A DNA stretch of 64,000 nt from Sipunculus nudus (GCA_026874595.1 CM049310.1:90589556-90653555); one strand, 5' to 3'; shown: positions 25,457-35,459, counted from the first letter of the stretch. Numbers and translations are program-made. Notes: generated from the sequence alone by a model not told the origin.

Positions 25457-25897
25457 GTGCTTTATGCCCGAAATGTTTCTTAAAGGGACCTATACGATAT
25501 CTGACGAGAATTTACTCAAGATGTTCCCTTGTACCCGCATATCCCGTTATATCCGCACTAATGCAGCCAATCACTTTAGTTACATGCATTTCCGTTTGAC
25601 TACATTGTTGTTTTTTTACTGTTGTGTTGTGAGACCCTTCCGTAACAGGAATTACTTAGTTCATTAATATGACATCAGTATGAGAAAAATCACGTAAATT
25701 CTATTTAACAGGTTGCTGTATAGTTGGCTTTGAGCACACCTTGTTTTGGGTTTTCTTGGGCTGGCCACGAGGGGGCTTGACGAAAAGTTGAACAAATCAC
25801 TGGGCCCTAAATCTTAATTTGCGAAACACGCTCTACGCTTGGCTGGTATCATGGCAAGCCGAGCCAATAAAAATTAACCATTATTCATTCTACAAAT

Positions 25898-26995
25898 TAG
25901 AGGTGAGGACGTCCCGTTCACAATTTTGGGCTTGACTGGACCGAACCGCTTACACAAAAAACCGGACCGCTTACACCTGAATCGGACTGGTCCGAACCGG
26001 TCCGTACCGCTCTACCTGATGTTTAAAGATGTAGGCTAACCAGATATGACTTTAAGGATCAAGTTAAAACCAACAAGTCTTCTTATGAGCAAGGGTATAT
26101 TAAACTCTCAAAGAAAGACTCATTAGCTACGTAAAATGTATTAAAAGGAATGGCAGCTACAAAAGTATAATTATAAACGTGTATTTTTTTTCTCCGAGTA
26201 ACAATAAAGAGTCATTTTATGTTATTAACTTGTGACATGTTCAGCATTAAATCATTGTCCCCTGCTGTACCTTGCACACTAATGATTCTTTTCCTATGTA
26301 TCACGGTGTAACACAGTATAAGACAAATTTCTATACGTTGAAAACATTAAATATACTCTATATATTAAATCATTAATATAAGATCAATAAGTTTACTATA
26401 TCACATCGCTCTTGAACAACCATATAACTAATCAGCTAAGGTCAGCGAGCATCTATTACCGTCCAGGATGTTGTTTGAATCAGCTCGCCCCACCCTGCAC
26501 ATTAGAGTTAAAAGTCATTATCAAATCGCACGTAAGTCACTACATATCTAATCAGCTTAAGTCAAACCGCATCTATCCCCGCCCAGCAAATTCTTTGAAT
26601 CAGCCCCCCCCCCCCCCCCCCCCCGCACAATTTCGTTTATATTCTAACCAGCATGCCCTACAGAGTAAAAGAAGAAATTCGATTGATGTAAAATTATTTG
26701 CCAAGATTGTAATTAGTCATTGAGAAATCAAAAGCAAATCTTGCGATTCAAGTATAGATTATAAAATTTCATTTATTGCACGTTTTGCTGTGTATTGGAT
26801 ATAAGGTTATGTTAAATATTTGAAAAAATTATGTAATGAAAAAAATATGTAGACCAATAAGTTTTATTTTAATTCTAAAGATATTTTAATAAATGGACCG
26901 GACCGCTTGGACCGGTCCACCTACTGGACCGAACCAGACATCTTAAGTGATGGACCGGACCATCAGGGGGCGGTCAGGTCCAGTCCGAGCCTCTA
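25898..26995 (+). mobile_element. hAT-like non-autonomous element, GGACCG family, complete
   Basis: Seen: 1,098 bp beginning TAGAGGTGAGGAC and ending GTCCGAGCCTCTA (10 of 13 matching as inverted ends), flanked by identical CTACAAAT at 25890-25897 and 26996-27003. Subterminal zones (25920-26020 and 26890-26985) are crowded with GGACCG/CGGTCC motifs, several as palindromes such as GGACCGGTCC. The interior has a degenerate tandem pair (about 26405-26500 and 26525-26605, sharing CTAATCAGCT and TTTGAATCAG) and a 21-base poly-C tract. No coding potential. Known: 8-bp TSD and GAGGTG-type ends fit hAT elements. It lies only about 440 bp from the GGACTC-family element but has unrelated motifs. Confidence 0.78.
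26604..26624. repeat. Poly-C tract inside hAT-like element
   Basis: 21 consecutive C at the end of the second internal half-repeat of the element at 25898-26995. The first half-repeat has CTCGCCCCACCC at the same place, so the run probably grew from that C-rich seed. Confidence 0.95.
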
Positions 26996-27089
26996 CTACA
27001 AATTAATACTCTGCAAATAGCCCTTATAAATAAGGCAACCCGCTCTCCATGACACATATGTACCGATCGCTAGTTGCTCCCGCCAATAG

Positions 27090-27470
27090 GATATACGTTC
27101 ATTCCCGTTCGTGTGTGTGGGTGTGTTTGTTCACAACATTACTCACAACATAATCCCATTAAATTTTCAGGGCACCTTGGAATGGGCCAACGATGAATCG
27201 ATATATTTTTGGTCTGGTCCGGCTCATGATCCTGGAAGGACTTCTAGGAATATTCACAAATGTGCACTCACATATACCCGATTGAACATGGGAATATGGG
27301 CCTAATCAATGAATGCAGACAATTGTTATGGAACATATGTGTCAATGAACCTGGGAATATGGGCCAATAAAGAAATGACAACCCGGGTTGCCCGTGAGTA
27401 CCCCACATAAAGGACCGCACACATGGCGGAAGCCTGCACTCCTGAGAATGAATATTTCTAGTTAGATTTT
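27090..27470 (+). repeat. Dispersed ~300 bp repeat, copy 5 (longest)
   Basis: Starts CATTCCCGTTCGTGTGTGTG; contains TTTGTTCACAACATTACTC, AAATTTTCAGGGCACC, GGAATATTCACAAATG and GAACATGGGAATATGGGCC (twice, once in an internal partial duplication near 27340); ends GAATGAATATTTCTAGTTAG. Confidence 0.68.
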
Positions 27471-27999
27471 GCGACGACGTCGAAGATTTCATTTAGGAAA
27501 GTGGTAAAGTGTATTGGCCACGAAAGCCTTGTTTGTATACCTAAGTGAACTAGTTAACTACAATGTTTTTGTGCAAATGCCTATATGTTTTGGGGTTAAA
27601 AAAACAATAGCATATTCCGTTTTGAACAAAGTAGGCACGCATGGTGTATTTCAGGAGATGCGCTAGTGTTATCTGGTCTCTAAATTTATCCACGGCGGTC
27701 ATAAAAGGCAGCGGAAAACCCAGAGCTTTGTAAACGTCGTTTGATTTCCTTTGTCACGGCTACCTTCTCTTTGTAAATTAAGTCCTGGACATAAAAGCGG
27801 ACATGGAGTCTTAACTAACTGTTCAGGTGCTGTTACGCATGTATTTGTTCATATAACGAAACCTCAAGGAAGCTTATTTTTTTAAACAACCGTTGCATAA
27901 ACGATAGACGAAGCTTGTCCTGTTGTGGTTTTACATCATTAAAGTGTGTTATCTCATGTGCTACCCCGTATACACACCCTAGTGTGATAAATCAGGGGT

Positions 28000-28165
28000 A
28001 AATCCTTGCAGCAGCGAATCCACAGGTGGCACATTTAAAAGGATTTAAGACCTTTTTAGCCGCCTGGGTCTCCTTTTTCCGGGCCTGGGATTTTCTGTAG
28101 GTTTTGTCGTTAGTGCTCCTAGGTTGGACACCTCCTTTTCGTTGATCCTGAGAACCTCCTACAGT
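28000..28165 (+). mobile_element. Copy of the CAGAGGCGGAT-type MITE family, degraded
   Basis: Shares TTAAGACC, AGCCGCCTGGGTC, GTAGGTTTTGTCGTTAGT and TTGATCCTGAGAACC with the other two copies. A start near CAGGGGTAAATCC (27992) is possible. No TSD seen. Confidence 0.5.
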
Positions 28166-28410
28166 TAGGCAGTGTGGGACAGCCGGTACTACTTGTCTCA
28201 AATGTCAAACTTTAAAAATCCAAACCTGTACATTTCAAGGAAACACCTTCTGTTTACATATCACATGTGTATCATTTGAAATATAACCTTTTCCAGTAAA
28301 TCCTTACCACAAAAACACCCATGTTTATGTATACTGCCTTGGACCAATTCTTGTCCAACATATAAGAATGGACTACCTTACCCTCTACCTCCATTTATAC
28401 CTACGCCGCA

Positions 28411-28519
28411 TGTGTATTTAGAATCCCCTGTGCATTGTGGGTAGCAAATTTTGAAGCCCACAAACCCTAACCAGTAGAGTCGTACTCTTGTGAGTCCGAT
28501 TCTGCGCAGTGTGACACAG
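28411..28519 (-). repeat. CTGCGCAG repeat family, copy 3
   Basis: Minus strand: CTGCGCAGAATCGGACTCAC, AAGAGTACGACTC, CTGGTTAGGGTTTGTGGGC and CCCACAATGCACAGGGGATT. It is the best preserved of the three. Confidence 0.58.
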
Positions 28520-29662
28520 ACACTTCAAGGTCAACAAAGCTACCGGCCTGCTACATAATAAATTTTGAATCGCCGTTGCTTGGCAGAGATGGCGTGCTTA
28601 CCTGCTGCAACTTGCACAAAATTTTCCGCGAGCACCTTACAACGACATTTATCTGTCTATTCAGCGTATTAGCTGGTATTATCTAGACAGAGAGCAGCCG
28701 ACGCTGCTGTAATCAAATCAGATTCCTACATCGATTGTCTACTCGTAGACATGATGTATTGTTTCCCTGTGTGTTAAACACTTATAATAGGATAACCAGG
28801 ACTTTCTGTTAACATGAATCAACAGCGAGTCGGCCATTCAGAGAATCTCTTTGTAAACGAATACCATTTAGGCCGCACCAAAAATATTTTTGTTCTAAGG
28901 CACACCAGCCCATATTTTTTAAGGTTCATTTTTGGGTGAATGAGTCCTAATTATTATTAATGCCTGTTTATGCCCTAGCCTAAATACCTTAAACTCATTA
29001 CGAGAATTTAAAATTTAAAAATATTCTTTCATAAACTTATCATTGCAAATGAATTAAATGTTTTGTTCTTCGTAATTAACGAACGGTATTAGAGTTATCG
29101 CCCTTATTATGTTTTTATTGCATACCAAGTTGCAAGTTCACTTATTTCGGCTCGACCGGTATTTGCTGAAGAAAAGGAAACATGTTACTCCCGTTGGCTC
29201 CTCGTTGCCGCCCAATAGTAGGTAGACTCAATTAGTTTCTTTGGTGCGGTCTTATTGCTAAATCTCGCTGTTTATAATGAGTGCCTGGTTTTGAATATGA
29301 TGCAGGAGTCGACGTCATTCAAACTTTCATAATACTTTCATTGTAAAAACGTTCATACTGACATTCAGTGAAGACGGAGAGTATATACTAAACAGATAGA
29401 ACAGTGATAAAAACATTCATGTTTAAAGTCCAATATTTCTGCAAACACTGTAAACATCCTTCACCGTAACTACCCTGACCTTTCCCGCATTAAAAGTAAA
29501 CCAAAACAATATTCAGAATCAGTTTATGGTAACACATCGAACAGTGGTATATTTAAACTAAATACCATAGCATCACAGATTCCTGCCATTGTAACCACCG
29601 GTTTACTTCATGCTTACCCACATGATACAAAAGGAGCCGTTAAACACATGTACAATTAGTGG

Positions 29663-29758
29663 TGGGAGTCGGTTTCTTTATCATAATCGATCATTGGTTT
29701 GGACAAACCGATCGATGATCGATTATTAATCGGTTCAGACAAAAATAAAGAAATGTGC
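29663..29758 (+). mobile_element. Possible hAT-like terminus with ATCGAT-rich subterminal region
   Basis: Seen: TAGTGGTGGGAGTCGG followed by repeated, palindromic ATCGAT/GATCGATGATCGATTA motifs and ATTAATCGG, up to the LINE TSD. The start resembles the CAGTGGTG ends of many hAT transposons and matches the style of the two hAT-like families at 25.0 and 25.9 kb. No opposite end or 8-bp duplication was located, so this is a weak call. The LINE may have landed in this older element. Confidence 0.35.
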
Positions 29759-29774
29759 AATTATCTGTGAAACT
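29759..29774. repeat. LINE target-site duplication, left copy
   Basis: AATTATCTGTGAAACT, identical to 34232-34247. The first two bases are ambiguous because the right copy abuts the poly-A tail, so the certain duplication is 14-16 bp. Confidence 0.92.
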
Positions 29775-29861
29775 TACTTTTGAAAATTACTTTTGTAGGT
29801 TTTTAAAACAAACCCCTATATCAAATTATATCTCCATCACACTCTATTCTCATAATCTACT

Positions 29862-30176
29862 ATGACTGTGGGAAGTCTTCATAAACTAGTTTTCTTTTTC
29901 TGCATTTGGACATTGCTAGCTAAATTATATCGCTTGATACAAGTAATGACAGATCACCTGATTATTCAGAACATTACTGATGTCACTGCCTATGTGTTTT
30001 GTCAGATCTCACAGATGAAAAGTATGCAGAGGCCAGGAGTAATTGACGATTCCAAAACACAAGTGTTAAATGAAATGTTAATTAAGTGTATGTATATAAG
30101 AGATGAATGTCATCTGTGTAACAAGAAACATAAGGGATTCTATCAATTATATCGTTCATGTCAGTATTCTCAGTAA
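29862..30176 (+). CDS. Small unidentified ORF in LINE 5' region
   Basis: Seen: 104 codons starting MTVGSLHKLVFFFCIW, overlapping the ORF2 start by 19 bases in another frame. It has one C-x2-C-x3-H-like patch (CHLCNKKHKG) near the C-terminus and a hydrophobic start. Upstream, the same frame has stops from 29775 onward, so it is not the tail of a longer ORF within this copy. I do not recognise it. It could be a remnant of ORF1, a leader ORF, or chance. An overlapping stop/start arrangement is known in LINEs but is not proof of function. Confidence 0.25.
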   Translation: MTVGSLHKLVFFFCIWTLLAKLYRLIQVMTDHLIIQNITDVTAYVFCQISQMKSMQRPGVIDDSKTQVLNEMLIKCMYIRDECHLCNKKHKGFYQLYRSCQYSQ

Positions 30177-30898
30177 TAACATGGAATGTGCGAGGACTGC
30201 GGGGGCTAAGGAAAAGGAATAAAGTATTTAAATGGTTTAATGATAAAGGTGGTGCAAATAGTGTGATATTTTTACAGGAAACACATTGCACGGAAAATGA
30301 CGAATGTTTATGGAATCGAGAATGGTCGGGCTCTACATATTTCTGCCACGGTACAAGCCAGTCGAGAGGTATTATGATTCTAATAGGTAAACATATAGAT
30401 ATTAAGAATATTAAGCTTTACAAAGATATTAATGGACGTTTTCTGTGTTTGAAAGCCGACGTACACGGTTCTGCTTATGTCTTCATTAATACTTATGCTC
30501 CTAATACGGAAAGAGAGCAGACTTTATTCTTTGAAGAAGTCCGAAACAGAATTAAAGATGTACTCTCGAATACTGAGGCTTTGGTAATCTGGGGAGGAGA
30601 TTTTAATTTTAGTTTTTCAAATCTTGATGCAGATGGCGGTACTTATCGCCCAAAATATAAATCCATCAATACTGTGTCAAGTATAATGGAACAGCATAAT
30701 TTAATTGATTTATGGCGTATAAGGAACTCCTCTGCACGTGGCTTTACCTGGAGAAGTAATACTCCTATTATACAACGAAGACTAGACTTTATTCTTATTT
30801 CTAGCGAACTTAATGCACATGTTCGCCATGTACAAATTTTGCCAGCCATAATTTCGGATCATTCAGCGGTAAGATGTACAATTAAATCACTTCATTAA
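30158..30898 (+). CDS. LINE ORF2, endonuclease part (ends at premature stop)
   Basis: Seen: 246 codons starting MSVFSVITWNVRGL. Exonuclease-endonuclease-phosphatase motifs appear in order: the N of TWNVRGL, E in FLQETH (residues ~40), Y in NTYAPN (~115), D and N in GGDFNF (~147-150) and ISDHSA near the C-terminus (~235). Known: these are the metal-binding and catalytic residues of AP-like LINE endonucleases, which nick target DNA to prime reverse transcription. Start choice: the Met seven residues before TWN is the usual spacing for these proteins. The frame is cut by TAA at 30896-30898. The same frame then continues with GPSFWKFN, the usual L1-type linker, up to the next ORF, so the stop is a lesion inside one protein and not a natural end. 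Confidence 0.92.
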   Translation: MSVFSVITWNVRGLRGLRKRNKVFKWFNDKGGANSVIFLQETHCTENDECLWNREWSGSTYFCHGTSQSRGIMILIGKHIDIKNIKLYKDINGRFLCLKADVHGSAYVFINTYAPNTEREQTLFFEEVRNRIKDVLSNTEALVIWGGDFNFSFSNLDADGGTYRPKYKSINTVSSIMEQHNLIDLWRIRNSSARGFTWRSNTPIIQRRLDFILISSELNAHVRHVQILPAIISDHSAVRCTIKSLH

Positions 30899-31048
30899 AA
30901 TAAACATGGTCCTTCCTTTTGGAAGTTTAATGTTTCACTGCTGAATGACACTCTTTATGTCCAAGAGCTCAAAGATCACATAATACAATGGAAACAATAT
31001 TATGATTTTTACAAGAAAGAGAAAGAATGGTGGGAGTTTTTAAAATTT

Positions 31049-33931
31049 ATGATCAGAGATTTTACTATTCGTTTTTCTAAAAAGAAATTGCAAGAGGAGA
31101 GAGCCGAAGTACAGCATTTGGAAAAATTACTATCACAAGTAGAAACTAAAATTTCAGCAAACCAGTCAGAGAGTACAATGGAATATGAAAATTATCGACG
31201 AAAAATTGAGAAATATTATGATCGTATTATAGAAGGCAACATAATTAGATCTAGGGTTAAATGGTATGAGGAAGGGGAACGAAATACAAAATATTTTATT
31301 AATTTGGAAAAAATGAATAAAAAGAAGTCTACAATCAGAAAGCTATTGATAAATGGAGAGGAGAAAACTGATCAAAAAGATATAACAAATGAACTCGGAC
31401 GATTTTATAAAGAAAAGTATTCGCGAAAAAGTAAAATTACACGAATGGATTGTATGCATTTCTTATCTAACCTTAACATCACACGTTTAACGGAAATCGA
31501 TTCAGCGAGCTGTGACGGGGAGATAACAAAATCTGAAGTTTTAAAGGCTTTACACTGCATGAAAAATAATAAGACACCAGGAAATGATGGCCTGCCAAAA
31601 GAATTCTATATTACTTTCTTTGACATTTTAGGTGACGATTTGGTTAGGTGTTTGAATAAATGTTTTGAAGAAGGAATATTAACTAATAGTCAAAGACAAT
31701 CAGTTGTAACATTAATAGAAAAAACAGGCAAAGATAATCGTATATTAACATCATGGAGACCCATAAGTCTGTTGAATGTAGATTGTAAGATACTAAGTAA
31801 AATTTTAGCCGGCCGGATGAAAGTTTTTCTTCCAAAATTAATAGCGGATGACCAAACTGCTTTCGTCCAGGGAAGAAATATTAGTGACACAACGAGACTG
31901 ATAAGTGACGTAATAGAACATTGTAAAATAGAAAACAAGTCAGGGATCTTATTTGCAGTAGACTTCGCAGCAGCTTTTGATTCTATAGATCATACTTATT
32001 TATTTACAGTACTTGAAAAATTTGGATTTGGTGAAAATTTCATCAGATGGGTAAAAATTCTACATTATGATATCGAGAGTTGTATTATTAATAATGGTTA
32101 TTCCACAGAGTATCTCAAAGTTGCCACAGGTACAAGGCAGGGCGATCCGTTGGCCCCATATCTTTTCGTATTAGCAATCGAGATTTTAGCTACAATGATT
32201 CGTAACAATAGGAGGATCAGCGGTATAAACATTAATGGTGTTGAAATTAAGCAAGCGATTTTTGCAGATGATACCACCTACTTTCTGAGAGATATCGCTT
32301 CAATGAAAGAAGTATGTAATGTTATTGATAAATTCGGAGCCATATCATCGCTGTATATAAATCTGGGAAAATGTGAAGCAGCATTGCTTGGAAATTCGTC
32401 TATGACTGAATTATTGGATCACATAAAATGGATCAACCTTAAGAATAAGGCAATTAAGATATTGGCAATCTCATTTACGTATGATAAGCAACTGTCATAT
32501 ACACTTAATTTTAATGGTATTTTAGAGAAAATAAAGACCCTTTTTAATATATGGAAACAACGAAACATGACATTGTTCGGCAGAAATACAATAATTAAAT
32601 CATTAGGCATATCCAAAATATTGTACATAACAAACGTGCTGGAACCTCCTAGAGAATTTATAAAACTTGTTAAAAGTTGTATTGTAGACTTTATATGGTA
32701 CGGCAGAAAACCCAAAATTAAATATGAAGTTATGATAAACTGTCAGAGAGAAGGAGGTATTGGACTACCGGATGTGGCATCGATAGTGGAATGTCAAAGA
32801 TTAATGTGGATGATAAAATTTATAAACGCTAGAGATGCCAAATTTACTGCTGTGCCGAATTTGTATCTTAAGCAAATTGGTGGGGTAAAGAATATTACAG
32901 CAAATCTGGATACCAGACGTATTGGTGACGATATTCCTGATTTCTATAAAAAATGCTTGAACGTATGGTCATTATATATGTCTGGTGAACCAAGTAACCC
33001 AGAAATAATGTTGTACCAAAGCGTGTGGAACAATAAATTTATAAAGATAGGAGGTAATTCTGTATATATGAAACATTTTGATGCAAAACGTGTGAAGTAT
33101 GTACATGATCTTTATAATACCAGCGGGAAAAAGAAAAGACTGGATGAAATTGTACCTCCGGATACTAATGAATACAAAATTTACTATGTACACTGGTTGT
33201 CCTTGATACATGCTATCCCGCAGAAGTGGCATGATTGTATTCGTACATTTGCAATGCAAGATAACTGTAGCCAGTTTTCTGAAAATATTAATTATGTTTC
33301 ATTTAAAGATGTAATACTAAATACGAATAAAGTGTCTTTCAAAGAGTTGTACAAAAGAATAATTCAGAGTAAAAAATCTGAGCCTTCAGCCAAAGTAAAA
33401 TTACAGTCCAGATTAAGATGTTTTGATTGGGAACAATCTGTTGCAAAGCTATATTCTATTACACTGGATATGCGTTTTCGTGAATTTCAGTTTAAATTGT
33501 TGCATAACGTTTTAGCAACAAGGGATAAGCTATACCTGTTGAAAGTAACTGATAATAAGCGATGTAATTACTGTTTTGTTGAGGAGGAAACAGTTGAACA
33601 CTTATTATGTCAGTGTCATATTTCAATAACATTTTATCTGCATATAAAAACTTTTGTCAAGAGAGCTAATATCCATATGCTAGATCTAAACAAAGAGGTT
33701 ATATACATGGTTGTGGGAAAACATGAACCGGTAATTATCGACATGTTATTATTAATTTATAAATATTTGGTATACAGAAATCGGATATTTCAGGTGATCC
33801 CTACCCTGGTACAGTTTGTGAATTGTTTAAAAAATACAGAATTGTTAGAAAGAAAGATTGCTGAGAAAAAACACACTTTGAATGTACATGAGAAAAAATG
33901 GAAGGAGTGTCTTACCTTGTTAAGATATTAA
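31049..33931 (+). CDS. LINE ORF2, reverse transcriptase and C-terminal CCHC part
   Basis: Seen: 960 codons in the same frame as the endonuclease; the frame is already open from 30899. A lysine/glutamate-rich linker (first ~120 residues) precedes the RT. Motifs: NNKTPGNDGLP (~170), AVDFAAAFDSIDH with the first catalytic Asp (~300), GTRQGDPLAPYLF (~360), FADDTTYFL with the catalytic Asp pair (~405), and LYINLGKCEA (~435). Then come GGIGLPD, typical of the thumb/C-terminal region, and a C-x2-C-x8-H-x2-C cluster (CNYC...HLLC) near residue 840. Known: RT plus this cysteine cluster is standard for L1/Tx1 elements. The RT copies element RNA at nicked chromosomal DNA. All catalytic residues are intact. 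FADD replaces the commoner YADD, which occurs naturally in LINEs. No further stop or frameshift is present to 33931. Confidence 0.94.
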   Translation: MIRDFTIRFSKKKLQEERAEVQHLEKLLSQVETKISANQSESTMEYENYRRKIEKYYDRIIEGNIIRSRVKWYEEGERNTKYFINLEKMNKKKSTIRKLLINGEEKTDQKDITNELGRFYKEKYSRKSKITRMDCMHFLSNLNITRLTEIDSASCDGEITKSEVLKALHCMKNNKTPGNDGLPKEFYITFFDILGDDLVRCLNKCFEEGILTNSQRQSVVTLIEKTGKDNRILTSWRPISLLNVDCKILSKILAGRMKVFLPKLIADDQTAFVQGRNISDTTRLISDVIEHCKIENKSGILFAVDFAAAFDSIDHTYLFTVLEKFGFGENFIRWVKILHYDIESCIINNGYSTEYLKVATGTRQGDPLAPYLFVLAIEILATMIRNNRRISGININGVEIKQAIFADDTTYFLRDIASMKEVCNVIDKFGAISSLYINLGKCEAALLGNSSMTELLDHIKWINLKNKAIKILAISFTYDKQLSYTLNFNGILEKIKTLFNIWKQRNMTLFGRNTIIKSLGISKILYITNVLEPPREFIKLVKSCIVDFIWYGRKPKIKYEVMINCQREGGIGLPDVASIVECQRLMWMIKFINARDAKFTAVPNLYLKQIGGVKNITANLDTRRIGDDIPDFYKKCLNVWSLYMSGEPSNPEIMLYQSVWNNKFIKIGGNSVYMKHFDAKRVKYVHDLYNTSGKKKRLDEIVPPDTNEYKIYYVHWLSLIHAIPQKWHDCIRTFAMQDNCSQFSENINYVSFKDVILNTNKVSFKELYKRIIQSKKSEPSAKVKLQSRLRCFDWEQSVAKLYSITLDMRFREFQFKLLHNVLATRDKLYLLKVTDNKRCNYCFVEEETVEHLLCQCHISITFYLHIKTFVKRANIHMLDLNKEVIYMVVGKHEPVIIDMLLLIYKYLVYRNRIFQVIPTLVQFVNCLKNTELLERKIAEKKHTLNVHEKKWKECLTLLRY

Positions 33932-34231
33932 TAACTCCTGGTCATCATAACTGTGTTGGTAACTCACAAATGTTATATGTATTTTATGCACAGATTCACA
34001 TACATTGGTATATTTGTTAACTGTTAAAGATTTTACTGCATTGTACTAGTTTTTGGAGATGTTGTTTAGGCTTGTTTATTACCACTATATTGTAATTAAA
34101 CAAATTTTTCAATTAAAATACATAAATGGTGTCGATGATGAAAATATGTAGAGGAAGGAAAATATGTGAAGTATTGACTGAGACATCATATAAGAAGAGA
34201 AAAAAAAGAGAAGAAGAAAAAAAAAAAAAAA

Positions 34232-34247
34232 AATTATCTGTGAAACT
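34232..34247. repeat. LINE target-site duplication, right copy
   Basis: AATTATCTGTGAAACT directly after the A-rich tail, matching 29759-29774. It fixes the 3' boundary of the LINE and the orientation of the insertion. Confidence 0.92.
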
Positions 34248-35371
34248 GTACTCTCTTAACCCAGTCCGCTTGTCTTAGTAATTCTACCTGACGAAAAGAA
34301 GTTTTTTGCCTTTTTATATTTTCCTTTTATCATTAAGATATGCTATTCAAAGTTTCATTTTAATTAATTATAGTAATCAGGAATTGAACCACAGTCCAGG
34401 ACATCTACTTGCTGGCCCTCATGAATACTCCCGCGTATCATTTAAACTTCCCCACCAGCTAGGACTTTTATTTTAAAACAATTATGATGACTGCCGACAT
34501 GCATACTGGTTTCACAGGACTGCCAGAAAAATTACAGGCCCATATAATTTTTGGTAAAATTTAAAAAAAAAAGTAATGGAATTAAAGCTAAAAATATAAT
34601 TACTCATGCGGCAGCGGCAGTGACACCTGACATCAGTTGAGGAGATTATTTCTAAGAGAATCTCGCAAAATTGGCATAGACCTGGAGAATTATTGAGCAT
34701 TTAAATGCCATACCGCCCATATTTTGCAATGAATATTTCGTTAGAAAACTCTCCGTTAATTCTGCAGCTCCCTGCCAGTTCACAGAGGTTTAATAAGTCC
34801 TCCGTTCTCTCATCTACCGTGTCATACTCAGTTATATACGAAGGTTATTTGGGAACACTGGTCATTACATGAAGCGCGGAATGTTGTAAAAATGGAAGGG
34901 TAATTTTTTTCTTATAACATAAAGACGTTCTGGTAAAAACAATGATGAGTACGACGTAATCGATAGTTGCCTTTCGTAATCGAGCGCTTGAAAGAGGCAG
35001 CAAACCGACTGACTTTTCGATTCCATTATATTCTATGCTAAAATGGCATAAATACCGTTTGGTATACCCTTGTTTCTTACCACAATCGTCCATTGCGTAA
35101 GGTGTATGTATAACGGTTTTATTCACAAGTTTTGTATATCAACCCATTCCTGTTTCATTCCCATTCCAACCCATTTTTAAAGAAACACACGATTAGAACA
35201 AAAGGGATACTGTCAGAGACAATTTTATCCGCCGTACTCGCCTACCACCACATTCAGTCCAAAAGTTCCGTTTACTGCCTGTTTTACTTGGGTTATTAAC
35301 TAAAACCCACACTGGGCAACTGACAAATGCCTATACTTCAAACTGAGTCATTTGCCATTTTATATACATAT
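34248..35371. other. Presumed receptor intron 2, between LINE and exon 2
   Basis: No element boundaries. A GGTTCAATTCC match to a polymerase III B box on the minus strand (about 34389) lacks a properly spaced A box. Otherwise nothing seen. Confidence 0.45.
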
Positions 35372-35390
35372 ATTTATATATATATATATA

Positions 35391-35443
<53 letters not shown>
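35372..35443. repeat. (TA)n(GT)n microsatellite beside exon 2 donor
   Basis: About 20 bp of TA then about 25 GT units (35393-35443). On the receptor gene's strand this is a CA repeat beginning 16 bases after the exon 2/intron boundary. Confidence 0.95.
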
Positions 35444-35446
<3 letters not shown>

Positions 35447-35459
35447 AAAAAATACTTAC

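Larger units (their letters stand above)
29775..34231 (+). mobile_element. L1/Tx1-type LINE retrotransposon, nearly intact, with 16-bp TSD
   Basis: Seen: a 4.46 kb plus-strand insertion flanked by identical 16-bp copies AATTATCTGTGAAACT at 29759-29774 and 34232-34247. It comprises about 380 bp of 5' sequence, an ORF2 with an AP-type endonuclease and a reverse transcriptase (30158-33931), about 300 bp of 3' UTR and an A-rich tail (about 34195-34231). Known: target-primed reverse transcription leaves this combination of long TSD and A-rich tail. The endonuclease-RT-CCHC layout is that of the L1/Tx1 group. No ORF1 is recognised, so the copy is probably 5' truncated or of a family with an unusual 5' part. 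Oddities: ORF2 carries one in-frame TAA at 30896-30898. Perfect TSDs and an otherwise open frame indicate recent insertion. It lies in the presumed second intron of the minus-strand receptor gene, antisense to it, and next to an hAT-like terminus. Confidence 0.93.

Noticed and set aside
34375-34465. Possible minus-strand tRNA or SINE head (GGTTCAATTCC B box)
   Set aside because: The only A-box-like sequence is about 70 bases upstream, too far for a tRNA, and the arms do not pair convincingly.
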